A DNA stretch of 6,342 nucleotides from Pseudomonadota bacterium (GTDB lineage: Bacteria; Pseudomonadota; Alphaproteobacteria; Sphingomonadales; Sphingomonadaceae), in contig JAEZCS010000205.1 of assembly GCA_023433445.1 (NCBI GenBank), forward strand, positions 1 through 6,342, given 5' to 3'. Every line of letters begins with the position of its first letter. Position 1 is the stretch's first letter. Of this stretch, positions 1 through 5,593 are shown piece by piece. The notes under the pieces were generated by a model. That model had not been told where the DNA came from. It was given only the letters and a program-made list of their open reading frames with translations, and searched no databases. The position numbers and the translations under genes were made by a program.

Positions 1-722
1 AACTGATCCATGTGGCGCGGGTGAGCGCGATGGGAACGATGGCATCGACGCTGGCGCATGAACTCAATCAGCCGATCGCGGCCGTCGCCAACTATGTCGA
101 AGCGGTGCGCGACCAGATGGCGGAGCCGCAGGAAAGCGAATGGCCGATGATGCGCGAGGCTTTGGCCGAGGCCGCCAGCGAGGCGTTACGGGCCGGGCAG
201 ATCGTCCGCAGATTGCGGGAATTCGTGAAGACGATCGAAAGCCTGCCGGAACTGGTGCAGGAGGCATCCACGCTGGGATTGGCCGGCGCGCGCGAGATGG
301 GCATTGATGTGCATTTGGACATTGATCCACAGGCGTCGCCCGTGCTGGTCGACAAGGTGCAGATCCAGCAGGTGCTGATCAACCTGGTTCGCAATGCGTG
401 CGAAGCAATGGCGGACAGCCCCGTAAAAAAGCTGACGATCGCTACCCGCGCATCCAAGGACGATCTGGTCGAGGTCATCGTGTCGGACACGGGATGCGGC
501 ATCGCGCCGGGCGTGGCGCGGCAGCTGTTCACCGCCTTCGTCAGCACCAAGCCCAACGGCATGGGGCTTGGCCTGTCCATATGCCGCACCATCGTCGAGG
601 TGAACGGCGGCAAGATCTGGATGGAGAGCCGCAAGGGCAAGGGCACCGATTTTCACTTCACCCTCATTCGAGCGCAGGCGGAAGAGGCATATGACCGACA
701 AGAAGTTTGTTCACATCATTGA
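1..722 (+). CDS. fixL: FixL-like sensor histidine kinase, C-terminal part (5' end outside window)
   Basis: This is the kinase core of a two-component sensor that should autophosphorylate on His and pass the phosphate to the FixJ-like regulator encoded next. The frame is open from base 3 with no stop and reads LIH then VARVSAMGTMASTLAHELNQP, a FixL-type H-box with the phospho-acceptor His at bases 57-59. An N-box (VLINLVRNACEAM), a G1 box (SDTGCGIAP), an F-box (LFTAFVSTK) and a G2 box (GMGLGLSICR) follow, so the ATP-binding domain is complete. The GTG at 12 lies inside the conserved H-box lead-in and is not a real start; the sensory (PAS/haem) part must lie upstream. The end overlaps fixJ by 32 bases. 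Compared with the FixL sequences I remember, about six residues seem to be missing after LREFV. Family assignment is firm. Whether this copy senses oxygen cannot be judged without the N-terminus. Confidence 0.93.
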   Translation, partial: LIHVARVSAMGTMASTLAHELNQPIAAVANYVEAVRDQMAEPQESEWPMMREALAEAASEALRAGQIVRRLREFVKTIESLPELVQEASTLGLAGAREMGIDVHLDIDPQASPVLVDKVQIQQVLINLVRNACEAMADSPVKKLTIATRASKDDLVEVIVSDTGCGIAPGVARQLFTAFVSTKPNGMGLGLSICRTIVEVNGGKIWMESRKGKGTDFHFTLIRAQAEEAYDRQEVCSHH

Positions 723-1329
723 TGACGAGGACTCCGTTCGGCGATCGGCGAGCTATATGCTCAAGACGTCGGGCTATGCGGTCGAGACATGGGCGTCAGG
801 CACGGCCTTTCTGAAGGAGGCGCGATCGGCCGAGGAAGGCTGCATCCTGCTGGACGTGCGCATGCCGGACCTGGACGGACTGGAGGTCCAGCGCATTCTG
901 GCCGAGCGTGGCATCGCAATGCCGGTCATCATCATGACCGGCCATGGCGACATATCGACCGCGGTGCAGGCAATGAAGGCGGGCGCGATAGACTTTCTGG
1001 AAAAGCCGTTCGAGAAGGCGGTCCTGATCGACGCGATCGAACGCGCGTTCGACCGGGTGCGTTCAGCCCATGGCGCTGCAGCGGAGGTGGCGCGTGCCGA
1101 GGTCATCATCGGTGCGCTGACGGTGCGGGAGCGGGAAGTGCTGGAAGGGCTGGCGCAGGGGCTGCCCAACAAGACGATCGCCTATGACCTGGGCATTTCA
1201 TCCCGGACGGTCGAGGTGCATCGCGCCAACCTGATGGCCAAGCTGCATGTCCACAGCCTGTCGGACGCCCTGCGCATCGCCTTTGCGGCGGGCATGGGCC
1301 ACAAGGACCTGACTGCGATCAATACGTAA
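691..1329 (+). CDS. fixJ: FixJ-like response regulator (receiver + LuxR-type HTH)
   Basis: A 212-residue DNA-binding response regulator, about the usual length for FixJ. The receiver domain (residues 5-120) has the acidic pocket D11/D12, phospho-acceptor D55 in ILLDVRMPD, T83 in IIMTGHGD and K105 in FLEKPF, so every phosphotransfer residue is present. The C-terminal LuxR/GerE helix-turn-helix (about 143-200) carries LTVREREVLEGLAQG and SSRTVEVHRANLMAKL. The start at 691 has a good upstream Shine-Dalgarno (GGAAGAGG at 680-687) and lies inside the end of the kinase gene, giving a 32-base overlap and probable translational coupling. It is the expected partner of the adjacent kinase. In rhizobia FixL/FixJ activates microaerobic genes; the targets here are unknown, and the stress-type operons downstream are candidates. 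Confidence 0.95.
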   Translation: MTDKKFVHIIDDEDSVRRSASYMLKTSGYAVETWASGTAFLKEARSAEEGCILLDVRMPDLDGLEVQRILAERGIAMPVIIMTGHGDISTAVQAMKAGAIDFLEKPFEKAVLIDAIERAFDRVRSAHGAAAEVARAEVIIGALTVREREVLEGLAQGLPNKTIAYDLGISSRTVEVHRANLMAKLHVHSLSDALRIAFAAGMGHKDLTAINT

Positions 1330-1400
1330 AGACTTGGGCGCGCCCACCATGTCACGCTTTGGCCATGTTGCTAACACCAGCGGCGCAAGGCGCTAGAAAA

Positions 1401-1783
1401 ATGTCAGGCACTCCAGTTTCGGTTGCCATCCTGGATGACGATGCCGGGCGCGGCGTTCGATGCAGCTGCTGTTGCAGGGCCGTGGTTTCCAGGTGCGTTC
1501 CTTCGAAAGCCCAGAAGCGTTGATCGCCGATGTGAAGGCGAACAATCCGGCCTGTCTGGTGACGGATTACCGGATGTCGGGATGCAATGGCGTGGAAGTG
1601 TTGGACCGATTGCGCGCGGACGGATGGAACGGCCGCGCGATACTCGTCACCGCCTTTGGTTCGGCCGAACTGTTGCAAAAGGCGATGGCGCACGGCTTTG
1701 ACGCCGTGATCGACAAGCCGTGCAAGGATTCCGTGCTGGTAAACGCCATCAGGGACGCAACGATGGACCGAGCAGGGGGCTGA
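1401..1783 (+). pseudogene. FixJ-like receiver domain disrupted by a one-base frameshift
   Basis: From ATG 1401 the frame reads MSGTPVSVAILDDDAG, a normal first strand and acidic pocket of a receiver (D12-D14). It then turns into a Cys/Arg-rich run and stops at 1521-1523. The rest of the receiver continues from about 1448 in another frame: RRSMQLLLQGRGF, phospho-acceptor Asp in LVTDYRMSG (codon 1565-1567), ILVTAFGS and the conserved Lys in VIDKPC, ending at TGA 1781-1783. Restoring one base near 1446-1450 (for example GGG to GGGG) would join the two into a 127-residue receiver with all catalytic residues. An ATG at 1460 could start a 107-residue remnant, but this would lack the first strand and the Mg-binding acids, so phosphorylation is unlikely. 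It may be a real pseudogene or a homopolymer sequencing error. Confidence 0.8.
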
Positions 1784-1794
1784 GGGGTGCCGCC

Positions 1795-2067
1795 ATGATG
1801 AAAGCGGGAAAGACCCAGCCAGCCGGACGGCCATCCACCGCCATGGACATATTGTCGCCTCGCGAGCGAGAAGTGCTGGCGGCCGTAGCGCGGGGCCTGA
1901 CCAACCGGGAAACAGGCAAGCTGCTGGGCATCAGCCACCGGACCGTCGAGGTCCACCGCGCGCGGTTGATGCGAAAGCTGGGCGTGCAGTCGATCGCCCA
2001 TCTCGTCGCCCTGTATCTGCTCAATGGCCCATCGCCATTCGAATTCGGCGACAAGCCGCCGCACTGA
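1795..2067 (+). CDS. Stand-alone LuxR/FixJ-type helix-turn-helix protein
   Basis: A 90-residue protein that is almost only a LuxR/GerE-family DNA-binding domain. After a short basic, Pro-rich lead of about 18 residues come LSPREREVLAAVARGLTNRE (20-39), LLGISHRTVEVHRARLMRKL (43-62) and a final helix AHLVALYLL. A GAGGGG Shine-Dalgarno at 1782-1787 is well placed for ATG 1795. The frame is open further upstream, but that part resembles nothing in a receiver. The gene begins 11 bases after the broken receiver ends and lies one frame away from it. It is therefore either a naturally separate DNA-binding protein or the C-terminal half of one FixJ-like regulator (about 222 residues) split by indels. 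The isolated DNA-binding domain of FixJ is known to be active without phosphorylation, so this product could act constitutively. Confidence 0.75.
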   Translation: MMKAGKTQPAGRPSTAMDILSPREREVLAAVARGLTNRETGKLLGISHRTVEVHRARLMRKLGVQSIAHLVALYLLNGPSPFEFGDKPPH

Positions 2068-2121
2068 CATGAATTACGCATTCGTCCGGGCAGACGGCTG
2101 CCGCTGCGGCGAGGCACTTCG

Positions 2122-2127
2122 TATAAT
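2122..2127 (+). promoter_or_regulatory. Candidate -10 box upstream of the Ere-like operon
   Basis: A perfect TATAAT stands in an otherwise GC-rich 152-base spacer between the HTH gene and the Ere-like gene. It would place transcription start near 2134, just before the operon. No convincing TTGAC-type -35 is seen 16-18 bases upstream (the region reads TGCCGC), so the promoter might need an activator, for example one of the adjacent FixJ-type regulators. No symmetric operator was recognised. Confidence 0.35.
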
Positions 2128-2219
2128 CCCCAATGTCGCTGGGCCGGGATTGTGGGATCATGGCAGCCGAGCCGAACAGCGACCCTTCGATCTTTCAGCG
2201 ATGCTGTGCGAGGAAGATG

Positions 2220-3563
2220 ATGACTGAGGCAAGAGCCGCCCGCCATGCGACCATGGAAGCATCCGACGAACTGGTGGATGTACTGCGCCGCCACGCCGAG
2301 CCGCTGCCTTCCCCCGACGAAGTGGAGGCATTCGGTAGCTTTTTCGACCGGTTCGGTGATGCGCGCGTCGTCCTGCTGGGCGAGGCAAGTCACGGGACGT
2401 CGGAATTCTACCGCGCGCGGGCGGCGATCACGCGGCGGTTGATCGAGCGGCACGGCTTTACGCTGGTGGCGGTGGAGGCCGACTGGCCCGATGCCGCGCG
2501 CATCGACGATTATGTCCGGCATCAAGCGCCGCGCCCAAGGAAGGGCGACGTGTTCGTGCGCTTTCCCACATGGATGTGGCGCAATCAGGAGGTGCTGGCC
2601 TTTGCCGACTGGCTGCGCGGGCATAATCAGGGGTTGGAGGAACAGCGGCAGGCGTCCTTTCATGGGCTGGACGTCTATAGCTTGAGCGAGTCCATCCATG
2701 CCGTGCTTGCCTATCTGGACAAGGCCGATCCCCAGGAAGCGGCGCAGGCGCGTCGGCGCTATGGCTGCCTGACGCCATGGCAGGACGAACCCGCCCAATA
2801 TGGCAGGCAGGTCATGCTGTCGGGCGGGAAGGGGTGCGAGGATGGCGTGGTGGCGCAGCTTCGCGAACTGCTCAACCAGCGGCTGGACCTGCTGAAGCAG
2901 GATGGCGAGGCGTGGTTCGATGCCTATCAGAATGCGCGTATCGTGCGGGCGGCGGAACGCTATTACCGGGCCATGTATCGCAGCTCTACGGAGAGCTGGA
3001 ATCTGCGCGACCGGCATATGTTCGAAACGCTGCAAAGCCTGATGGCGCATCGCGGCAGCGGCACGAAAGCGGTCATCTGGGCGCATAACAGCCATATCGG
3101 CAATGCCGCCGCCACGGCGATGGGATGGCAGGGCGAATTCAACATCGGGCAGCTTTGCCGCCTGGCCCATGGGGAGGATGCGGTGTCGATCGGCTTTGGC
3201 ACGGATACGGGCCTGGTCGCGGCGGCGAGCGATTGGGGCAGCGCGATGGAGATCAAGACCGTGCGCCCGGCGCGGCCCGACAGCTATGAGCATGCTTTTC
3301 GCCGGACGGGGATCGCGCGCAGCCTGACCGATTGGCGCGGAGCGGACCGGGCGGAGCTGCGCGAGGCGCTGAGCCAGCCGCTGCTGGAGCGCGCGATCGG
3401 CGTCATCTACCGGCCCGAGACAGAGCGGCTCAGCCATTATTTCGAGGCCGTAATGGCGGAGCAGTTCGATGCGTGGGTGTGGTTCGCGCAGACGACGGCG
3501 GTCGTGCCGCTGGGCGCCGAACGGCCGCATGGCGCGCCGGAAACCTGGCCTTTTGGATTATGA
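2220..3563 (+). CDS. Erythromycin-esterase-family protein
   Basis: First gene of a three-gene operon, a 447-residue protein of the erythromycin esterase (EreA/B-like) superfamily. It keeps the family's metal/catalytic-type signatures: LLGEASHGTSEFYRAR (E55, H58), VAVEADWPDA (E86) and WAHNSHIGN (H289, H292). In EreB the His of the matching GE..HG motif is required for macrolide hydrolysis. Most chromosomal relatives have no proven substrate, so macrolide resistance should not be assumed. No signal peptide is evident, so the protein is probably cytoplasmic. The start is uncertain. In-frame ATGs lie at 2133, 2160, 2217, 2220 and 2253. I prefer 2220 because conserved sequence begins soon after it and a purine-rich GAGGAAG (2209-2216) precedes it, although the spacing is short. 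The stop overlaps the next gene's start (ATGA). Confidence 0.88.
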   Translation: MTEARAARHATMEASDELVDVLRRHAEPLPSPDEVEAFGSFFDRFGDARVVLLGEASHGTSEFYRARAAITRRLIERHGFTLVAVEADWPDAARIDDYVRHQAPRPRKGDVFVRFPTWMWRNQEVLAFADWLRGHNQGLEEQRQASFHGLDVYSLSESIHAVLAYLDKADPQEAAQARRRYGCLTPWQDEPAQYGRQVMLSGGKGCEDGVVAQLRELLNQRLDLLKQDGEAWFDAYQNARIVRAAERYYRAMYRSSTESWNLRDRHMFETLQSLMAHRGSGTKAVIWAHNSHIGNAAATAMGWQGEFNIGQLCRLAHGEDAVSIGFGTDTGLVAAASDWGSAMEIKTVRPARPDSYEHAFRRTGIARSLTDWRGADRAELREALSQPLLERAIGVIYRPETERLSHYFEAVMAEQFDAWVWFAQTTAVVPLGAERPHGAPETWPFGL

Positions 3564-4222
3564 TCATGACAGAGCTTATCACGAACAGACATGATGTGGT
3601 CATTGGGCAGCACCGCCTGTCCGGGTTTCTGGATGTGCCGGGAAATGTCACCGGGCTGGTGATATTCGCCCATGGCAGCGGCAGCGGGCGGCATTCGCCC
3701 CGCAACCAGCATGTGGCGGCGGGGCTGAACCGCGTGGGCATGGCGACGTTGCTGGTCGACCTGCTGACGCCGGAGGAGGAGCGGGATCGCCGCAATGTGT
3801 TCGACGTGCGCCTGCTTGCCCAGCGATTGCGCGAGGCGGCGCAATGGGCGGAGGAGGTGCCGCAGCTCGGCGCGCTGCCGGTCGGCTATTTTGGCGCGAG
3901 CACGGGCGCGGCGGCGGCGATCATCGCGGCGTCCATGCCGGGCGATCGCGCCACCGCCATCGTGTCGCGGGGCGGGCGGCCGGATCTGGCGGGGGCGGAG
4001 GCGTTGAGGGGTGTGAAGGCTCCAACGCTGCTGATTGTCGGCAGTCTGGACCATGAAGTTCTGACCCTCAACCATGATGCGATGGCGCTGATGACCGCGC
4101 CGTCGGAACTGGTGACCGTGCCGGGTGCGAGCCATTTGTTCGAGGAGCCCGGCACGCTCGACAAGGTGATCGGCCTTGCCACGCGCTGGTTCACGTCTCA
4201 CCTGAAGGGAGAGGCCCGATGA
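3560..4222 (+). CDS. Dienelactone-hydrolase-family alpha/beta hydrolase
   Basis: A 220-residue alpha/beta hydrolase of the dienelactone hydrolase type. An oxyanion-region motif VIFAHGSGSGRHSPRN is near residues 34-49. The nucleophile Ser114 sits in a G-x-S-x-G elbow (YFGASTGAAAA), the acid is Asp164 in IVGSLDHEVL, and the base is His192 in PGASHLFEEPG. The triad is complete, so an active hydrolase is expected. Its substrate is unknown, and nothing nearby suggests chloroaromatic degradation. I chose ATG 3560 because it forms a 4-base ATGA overlap with the preceding stop; ATG 3566 (MTEL...) is an alternative. The open frame running back to 3332 is a shadow inside the upstream gene. Hydrolases of this kind are often found next to or fused with phosphoribosyltransferases, which matches the next gene. 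Confidence 0.9.
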   Translation: MIMTELITNRHDVVIGQHRLSGFLDVPGNVTGLVIFAHGSGSGRHSPRNQHVAAGLNRVGMATLLVDLLTPEEERDRRNVFDVRLLAQRLREAAQWAEEVPQLGALPVGYFGASTGAAAAIIAASMPGDRATAIVSRGGRPDLAGAEALRGVKAPTLLIVGSLDHEVLTLNHDAMALMTAPSELVTVPGASHLFEEPGTLDKVIGLATRWFTSHLKGEAR

Positions 4223-4896
4223 TGGGGCAATCCATGCTGTTCCACGATCGCCGTGACGCGGGCCTTCACCTGGCGAAGGCGCTGGGCCGCTTTGCCGACA
4301 ACGACCCGCTGATCCTGGCGCTGCCGCGTGGCGGGGTGCCTGTGGCGTTCGAGGTGGCACGGGCGCTGAAGGCGGAGCTGGACCTGCTGTTCGTGCGAAA
4401 GCTGGGCGCGCCGGGATATGAGGAACTGGGCATCGGCGCGGTGGTCGATGGGGCGAACCCGCAGCTTGTCCTCAACGAGGATGTGGTGCGGCAATTGGGG
4501 CCGACGCCCGAATATGTGCGGGCCGAAATGCGCAAGCAGCTGGCCGAGATCGACCGGCGGCGGCGGGCCTATCTGGGCGACCGGGAGCCGATTGCGGTGG
4601 CCGGGCGCACGGTGATCATCGTCGATGACGGGATCGCCACGGGCGGGACGGTGAAAGCGGCGCTCAAGGGACTGAGCAAGGCGCATCCGGCTCGGCTGAT
4701 ATTGGCGGTGCCAGTCGCCCCGGCGGAGGTGATCGCGGGACTGTGGGACGAGTGCGACGAGGTGGTCTGCCTGTACGAGCCCTATCCCTTTTACGCGGTG
4801 GGCGCGCATTATGTGACGTTCGACCAGACGAGCGACGAGGAAGTGGTGAAGCTGCTGACCGACGCGCGGACGTTGCGGACCGGGCAGTCGGCCTAG
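4219..4896 (+). CDS. Type I phosphoribosyltransferase-family protein
   Basis: Last gene of the operon, 225 residues. It has the type I phosphoribosyltransferase fold signature: the PRPP-binding loop VIIVDDGIATGGTVKAAL at about 132-149, with D136/D137 and the TGGT turn. An N-terminal LALPRGGVPVAFEVARAL segment (about 33-50) and VRKLGAPGYEELGIGAV (59-75) are typical of the stand-alone PRTase group found with Ere-like and hydrolase genes. The base or other acceptor is unknown, and it does not look like a standard purine or pyrimidine salvage enzyme. ATG 4219 overlaps the hydrolase stop (ATGA) and is preceded by a strong AGGGAGAGG at 4206-4214. The TAG stop (4894-4896) lies in the first arm of the palindromic element that ends the operon. 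Confidence 0.93.
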   Translation: MMGQSMLFHDRRDAGLHLAKALGRFADNDPLILALPRGGVPVAFEVARALKAELDLLFVRKLGAPGYEELGIGAVVDGANPQLVLNEDVVRQLGPTPEYVRAEMRKQLAEIDRRRRAYLGDREPIAVAGRTVIIVDDGIATGGTVKAALKGLSKAHPARLILAVPVAPAEVIAGLWDECDEVVCLYEPYPFYAVGAHYVTFDQTSDEEVVKLLTDARTLRTGQSA

Positions 4897-4947
4897 AGCA
4901 CGCTGCGTTTAATCGGACGCCGGTCGCGTGCTCTAGTTTTCTGTTTT
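4893..4947 (+). terminator. Probable intrinsic terminator of the Ere-hydrolase-PRTase operon
   Basis: An 11-base perfect inverted repeat pairs CTAGAGCACGC (4893-4903) with GCGTGCTCTAG (4926-4936) across a 22-base loop, and is followed at once by TTTTCTGTTTT (4937-4947). It begins at the stop codon of the phosphoribosyltransferase gene. The long loop is less usual, although GCGT/ACGC inside it (4905-4908, 4917-4920) could extend the structure. Confidence 0.6.
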
Positions 4948-4948
4948 C

Positions 4949-4994
4949 GCATCGTTTTCAGCGGAAAACCGGTTCCCACTTTTCCGCACGATGC
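4949..4994. other. Second stem-loop of the intergenic element
   Basis: An outer 6-base stem pairs GCATCG (4949-4954) with CGATGC (4989-4994). An inner perfect 8-base stem pairs GCGGAAAA (4961-4968) with TTTTCCGC (4980-4987) around an 11-base loop. It follows the stop of the - strand small membrane protein gene and may end that transcript or protect its 3' end. No U-run follows on the - strand, so it is not a standard intrinsic terminator in that direction. Confidence 0.55.
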
Positions 4995-4995
4995 T

Positions 4996-5124
4996 CTAGC
5001 GCAATTCGTGCTGCATGATGGCGTTGAGGATGACCCAGAGCCACTGGACCCCGACCAGCTGCACGATAAGGACAGCGACGACCAACCCTATAGCGAGTGT
5101 GGCGAAGACGAACCGGTAGCGCAT
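4996..5124 (-). CDS. Small single-span membrane protein (42 aa)
   Basis: A 42-residue open frame that would escape most length cut-offs. It starts at ATG (5124-5122) and ends at TAG (4998-4996). The product begins MRYR, continues with an unbroken hydrophobic helix (FVFATLAIGLVVAVLIVQLV, residues 5-24), then an aromatic stretch VQWLWVILNAI and a polar tail MQHELR. The positive N-terminus before the helix predicts a cytoplasmic N-terminus. It begins 13 bases after the lipoprotein gene's stop on the same strand, so both are probably in one transcript and translation may be coupled, since no strong Shine-Dalgarno is seen. Its stop codon lies in the end of the palindromic element. Function is unknown. 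The well-formed membrane segment and gene spacing argue for a real gene. Confidence 0.6.
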   Translation of the reverse strand: MRYRFVFATLAIGLVVAVLIVQLVGVQWLWVILNAIMQHELR

Positions 5125-5137
5125 GGGCCGCGCCGCA

Positions 5138-5479
5138 TCAGGGGGTGTTGCGGCTGGTGACGACGGCCGATCCGTCGGGCTGGATCTGGATCAGGTGATA
5201 GGCATTGTCCTCGCACTGCGCGCGCCATGTGACGGCGGGCGAGGCGGCGCCCTGCGCATCGGGCATGGGGTCGCTGCTGATGATCTTCTGGCAGGGCAGG
5301 CCGGCATCGCTGATGGCGCGGAACAAGACGCCTTCACGGGCCGCTTTGGGGAGCGCAGCGACTTCGGCCGCGTAGTTCATGCCCGATGCGTTCGATTGGG
5401 GCGCGGGCGCCTCCGCTTGCTCGGCAGGCTTGCACGCGACCGCCAGCAGCGCCGTTGTCAGTACAGCCAATGTTCGCAT
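5138..5479 (-). CDS. Putative small lipoprotein of unknown function
   Basis: A 113-residue protein with a short signal sequence, MRTLAVLTTALLAVAC, in which Cys16 would be the lipidated residue. The lipobox (A-V-A-C) is weak because the -3 position is Ala. After a Pro/Ala/Glu-rich linker the mature part has a conserved-looking domain with two further Cys: GLPCQKI and WRAQCEDN, followed by YHLIQIQPDGSAVVTS. These two Cys could form a disulfide in the periplasm. I do not recognise a named family. I chose ATG 5479 because it gives a compact signal peptide and AAGG lies just upstream. ATGs at 5503 (with an AAAGGG upstream) and 5497 are possible and would add 8 or 6 residues. It is the first gene of a two-gene unit with the small membrane protein, divergent from the phosphofructokinase gene. 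Confidence 0.75.
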   Translation of the reverse strand: MRTLAVLTTALLAVACKPAEQAEAPAPQSNASGMNYAAEVAALPKAAREGVLFRAISDAGLPCQKIISSDPMPDAQGAASPAVTWRAQCEDNAYHLIQIQPDGSAVVTSRNTP

Positions 5480-5544
5480 CGCACCTTGTCCTTTCATGGT
5501 CATCAGCATCCCTTTGTCCCATGGCAGCCACAAGAGACCAATGG

Positions 5545-5560
5545 GGACATATACTTATAC
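5545..5560. promoter_or_regulatory. AT-rich promoter-like patch between divergent genes
   Basis: The spacer between the lipoprotein and phosphofructokinase genes contains one AT-rich stretch (ACATATACTTATAC) in GC-rich surroundings. TATACT (5550-5555) on the + strand and TATAAG on the - strand both resemble -10 boxes, so it may serve both directions. No matching -35 hexamer was found for either. Its TATA-CT-TATA half symmetry is too short to call an operator. Confidence 0.3.
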
Positions 5561-5593
5561 CGGCGGAGGGGAGGGGCGGATAGCCTTTCCCCC

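Larger units (their letters stand above)
4893..4999. repeat. Palindromic intergenic element with CTAGAGCA/TGCTCTAG ends
   Basis: A 107-base element bounded by CTAGAGCA (4893-4900) and TGCTCTAG (4992-4999), with a third copy of the end motif inside (TGCTCTAG, 4929-4936). It folds into two consecutive stem-loops. I remember similar sequences, including GGAAAACCGGTTCCCACTTT, recurring in alphaproteobacterial intergenic regions, but copy number in this genome cannot be seen here. It separates two convergent transcription units and supplies the TAG stop codon to both. No transposase gene or clear target duplication is visible; a MITE-like or REP-like dispersed element is the best description. Confidence 0.75.

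Noticed and set aside
1336..1345. GGGCGCGCCC palindrome after fixJ as a terminator or operator
   Set aside because: It has no loop and no T-run, and such GC palindromes are common by chance in this composition.
2133..2219. Earlier start for the Ere-like protein
   Set aside because: The added residues look unlike the family, and the TATAAT at 2122-2127 would put the transcript start at about 2134. An ATG at 2160 remains possible.
1749..3530. 593-codon open frame on the - strand
   Set aside because: It lies antisense to the HTH and Ere-like genes. It reads as Arg/His/Pro/Ala-rich sequence without any recognisable domain, as expected for a mirror frame in GC-rich DNA.
3332..3559. N-terminal extension of the hydrolase
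   Set aside because: This stretch overlaps the well-conserved end of the Ere-like gene and reads as Arg/Gly/Ala-rich nonsense; the ATGA overlap at 3560 is a far better start.
2220..3563. Macrolide resistance gene
   Set aside because: Only family-level motifs are present. The operon context points to a housekeeping or stress role, and substrate cannot be read from the sequence.
3437..4360. 307-codon open frame on the - strand
   Set aside because: Antisense to the hydrolase and phosphoribosyltransferase genes, low-complexity composition and no motif; a shadow frame.
4743..5018. + strand open frame crossing the palindromic element
   Set aside because: It begins inside the phosphoribosyltransferase gene in another frame and crosses the terminator-like hairpin; no domain or start signal.
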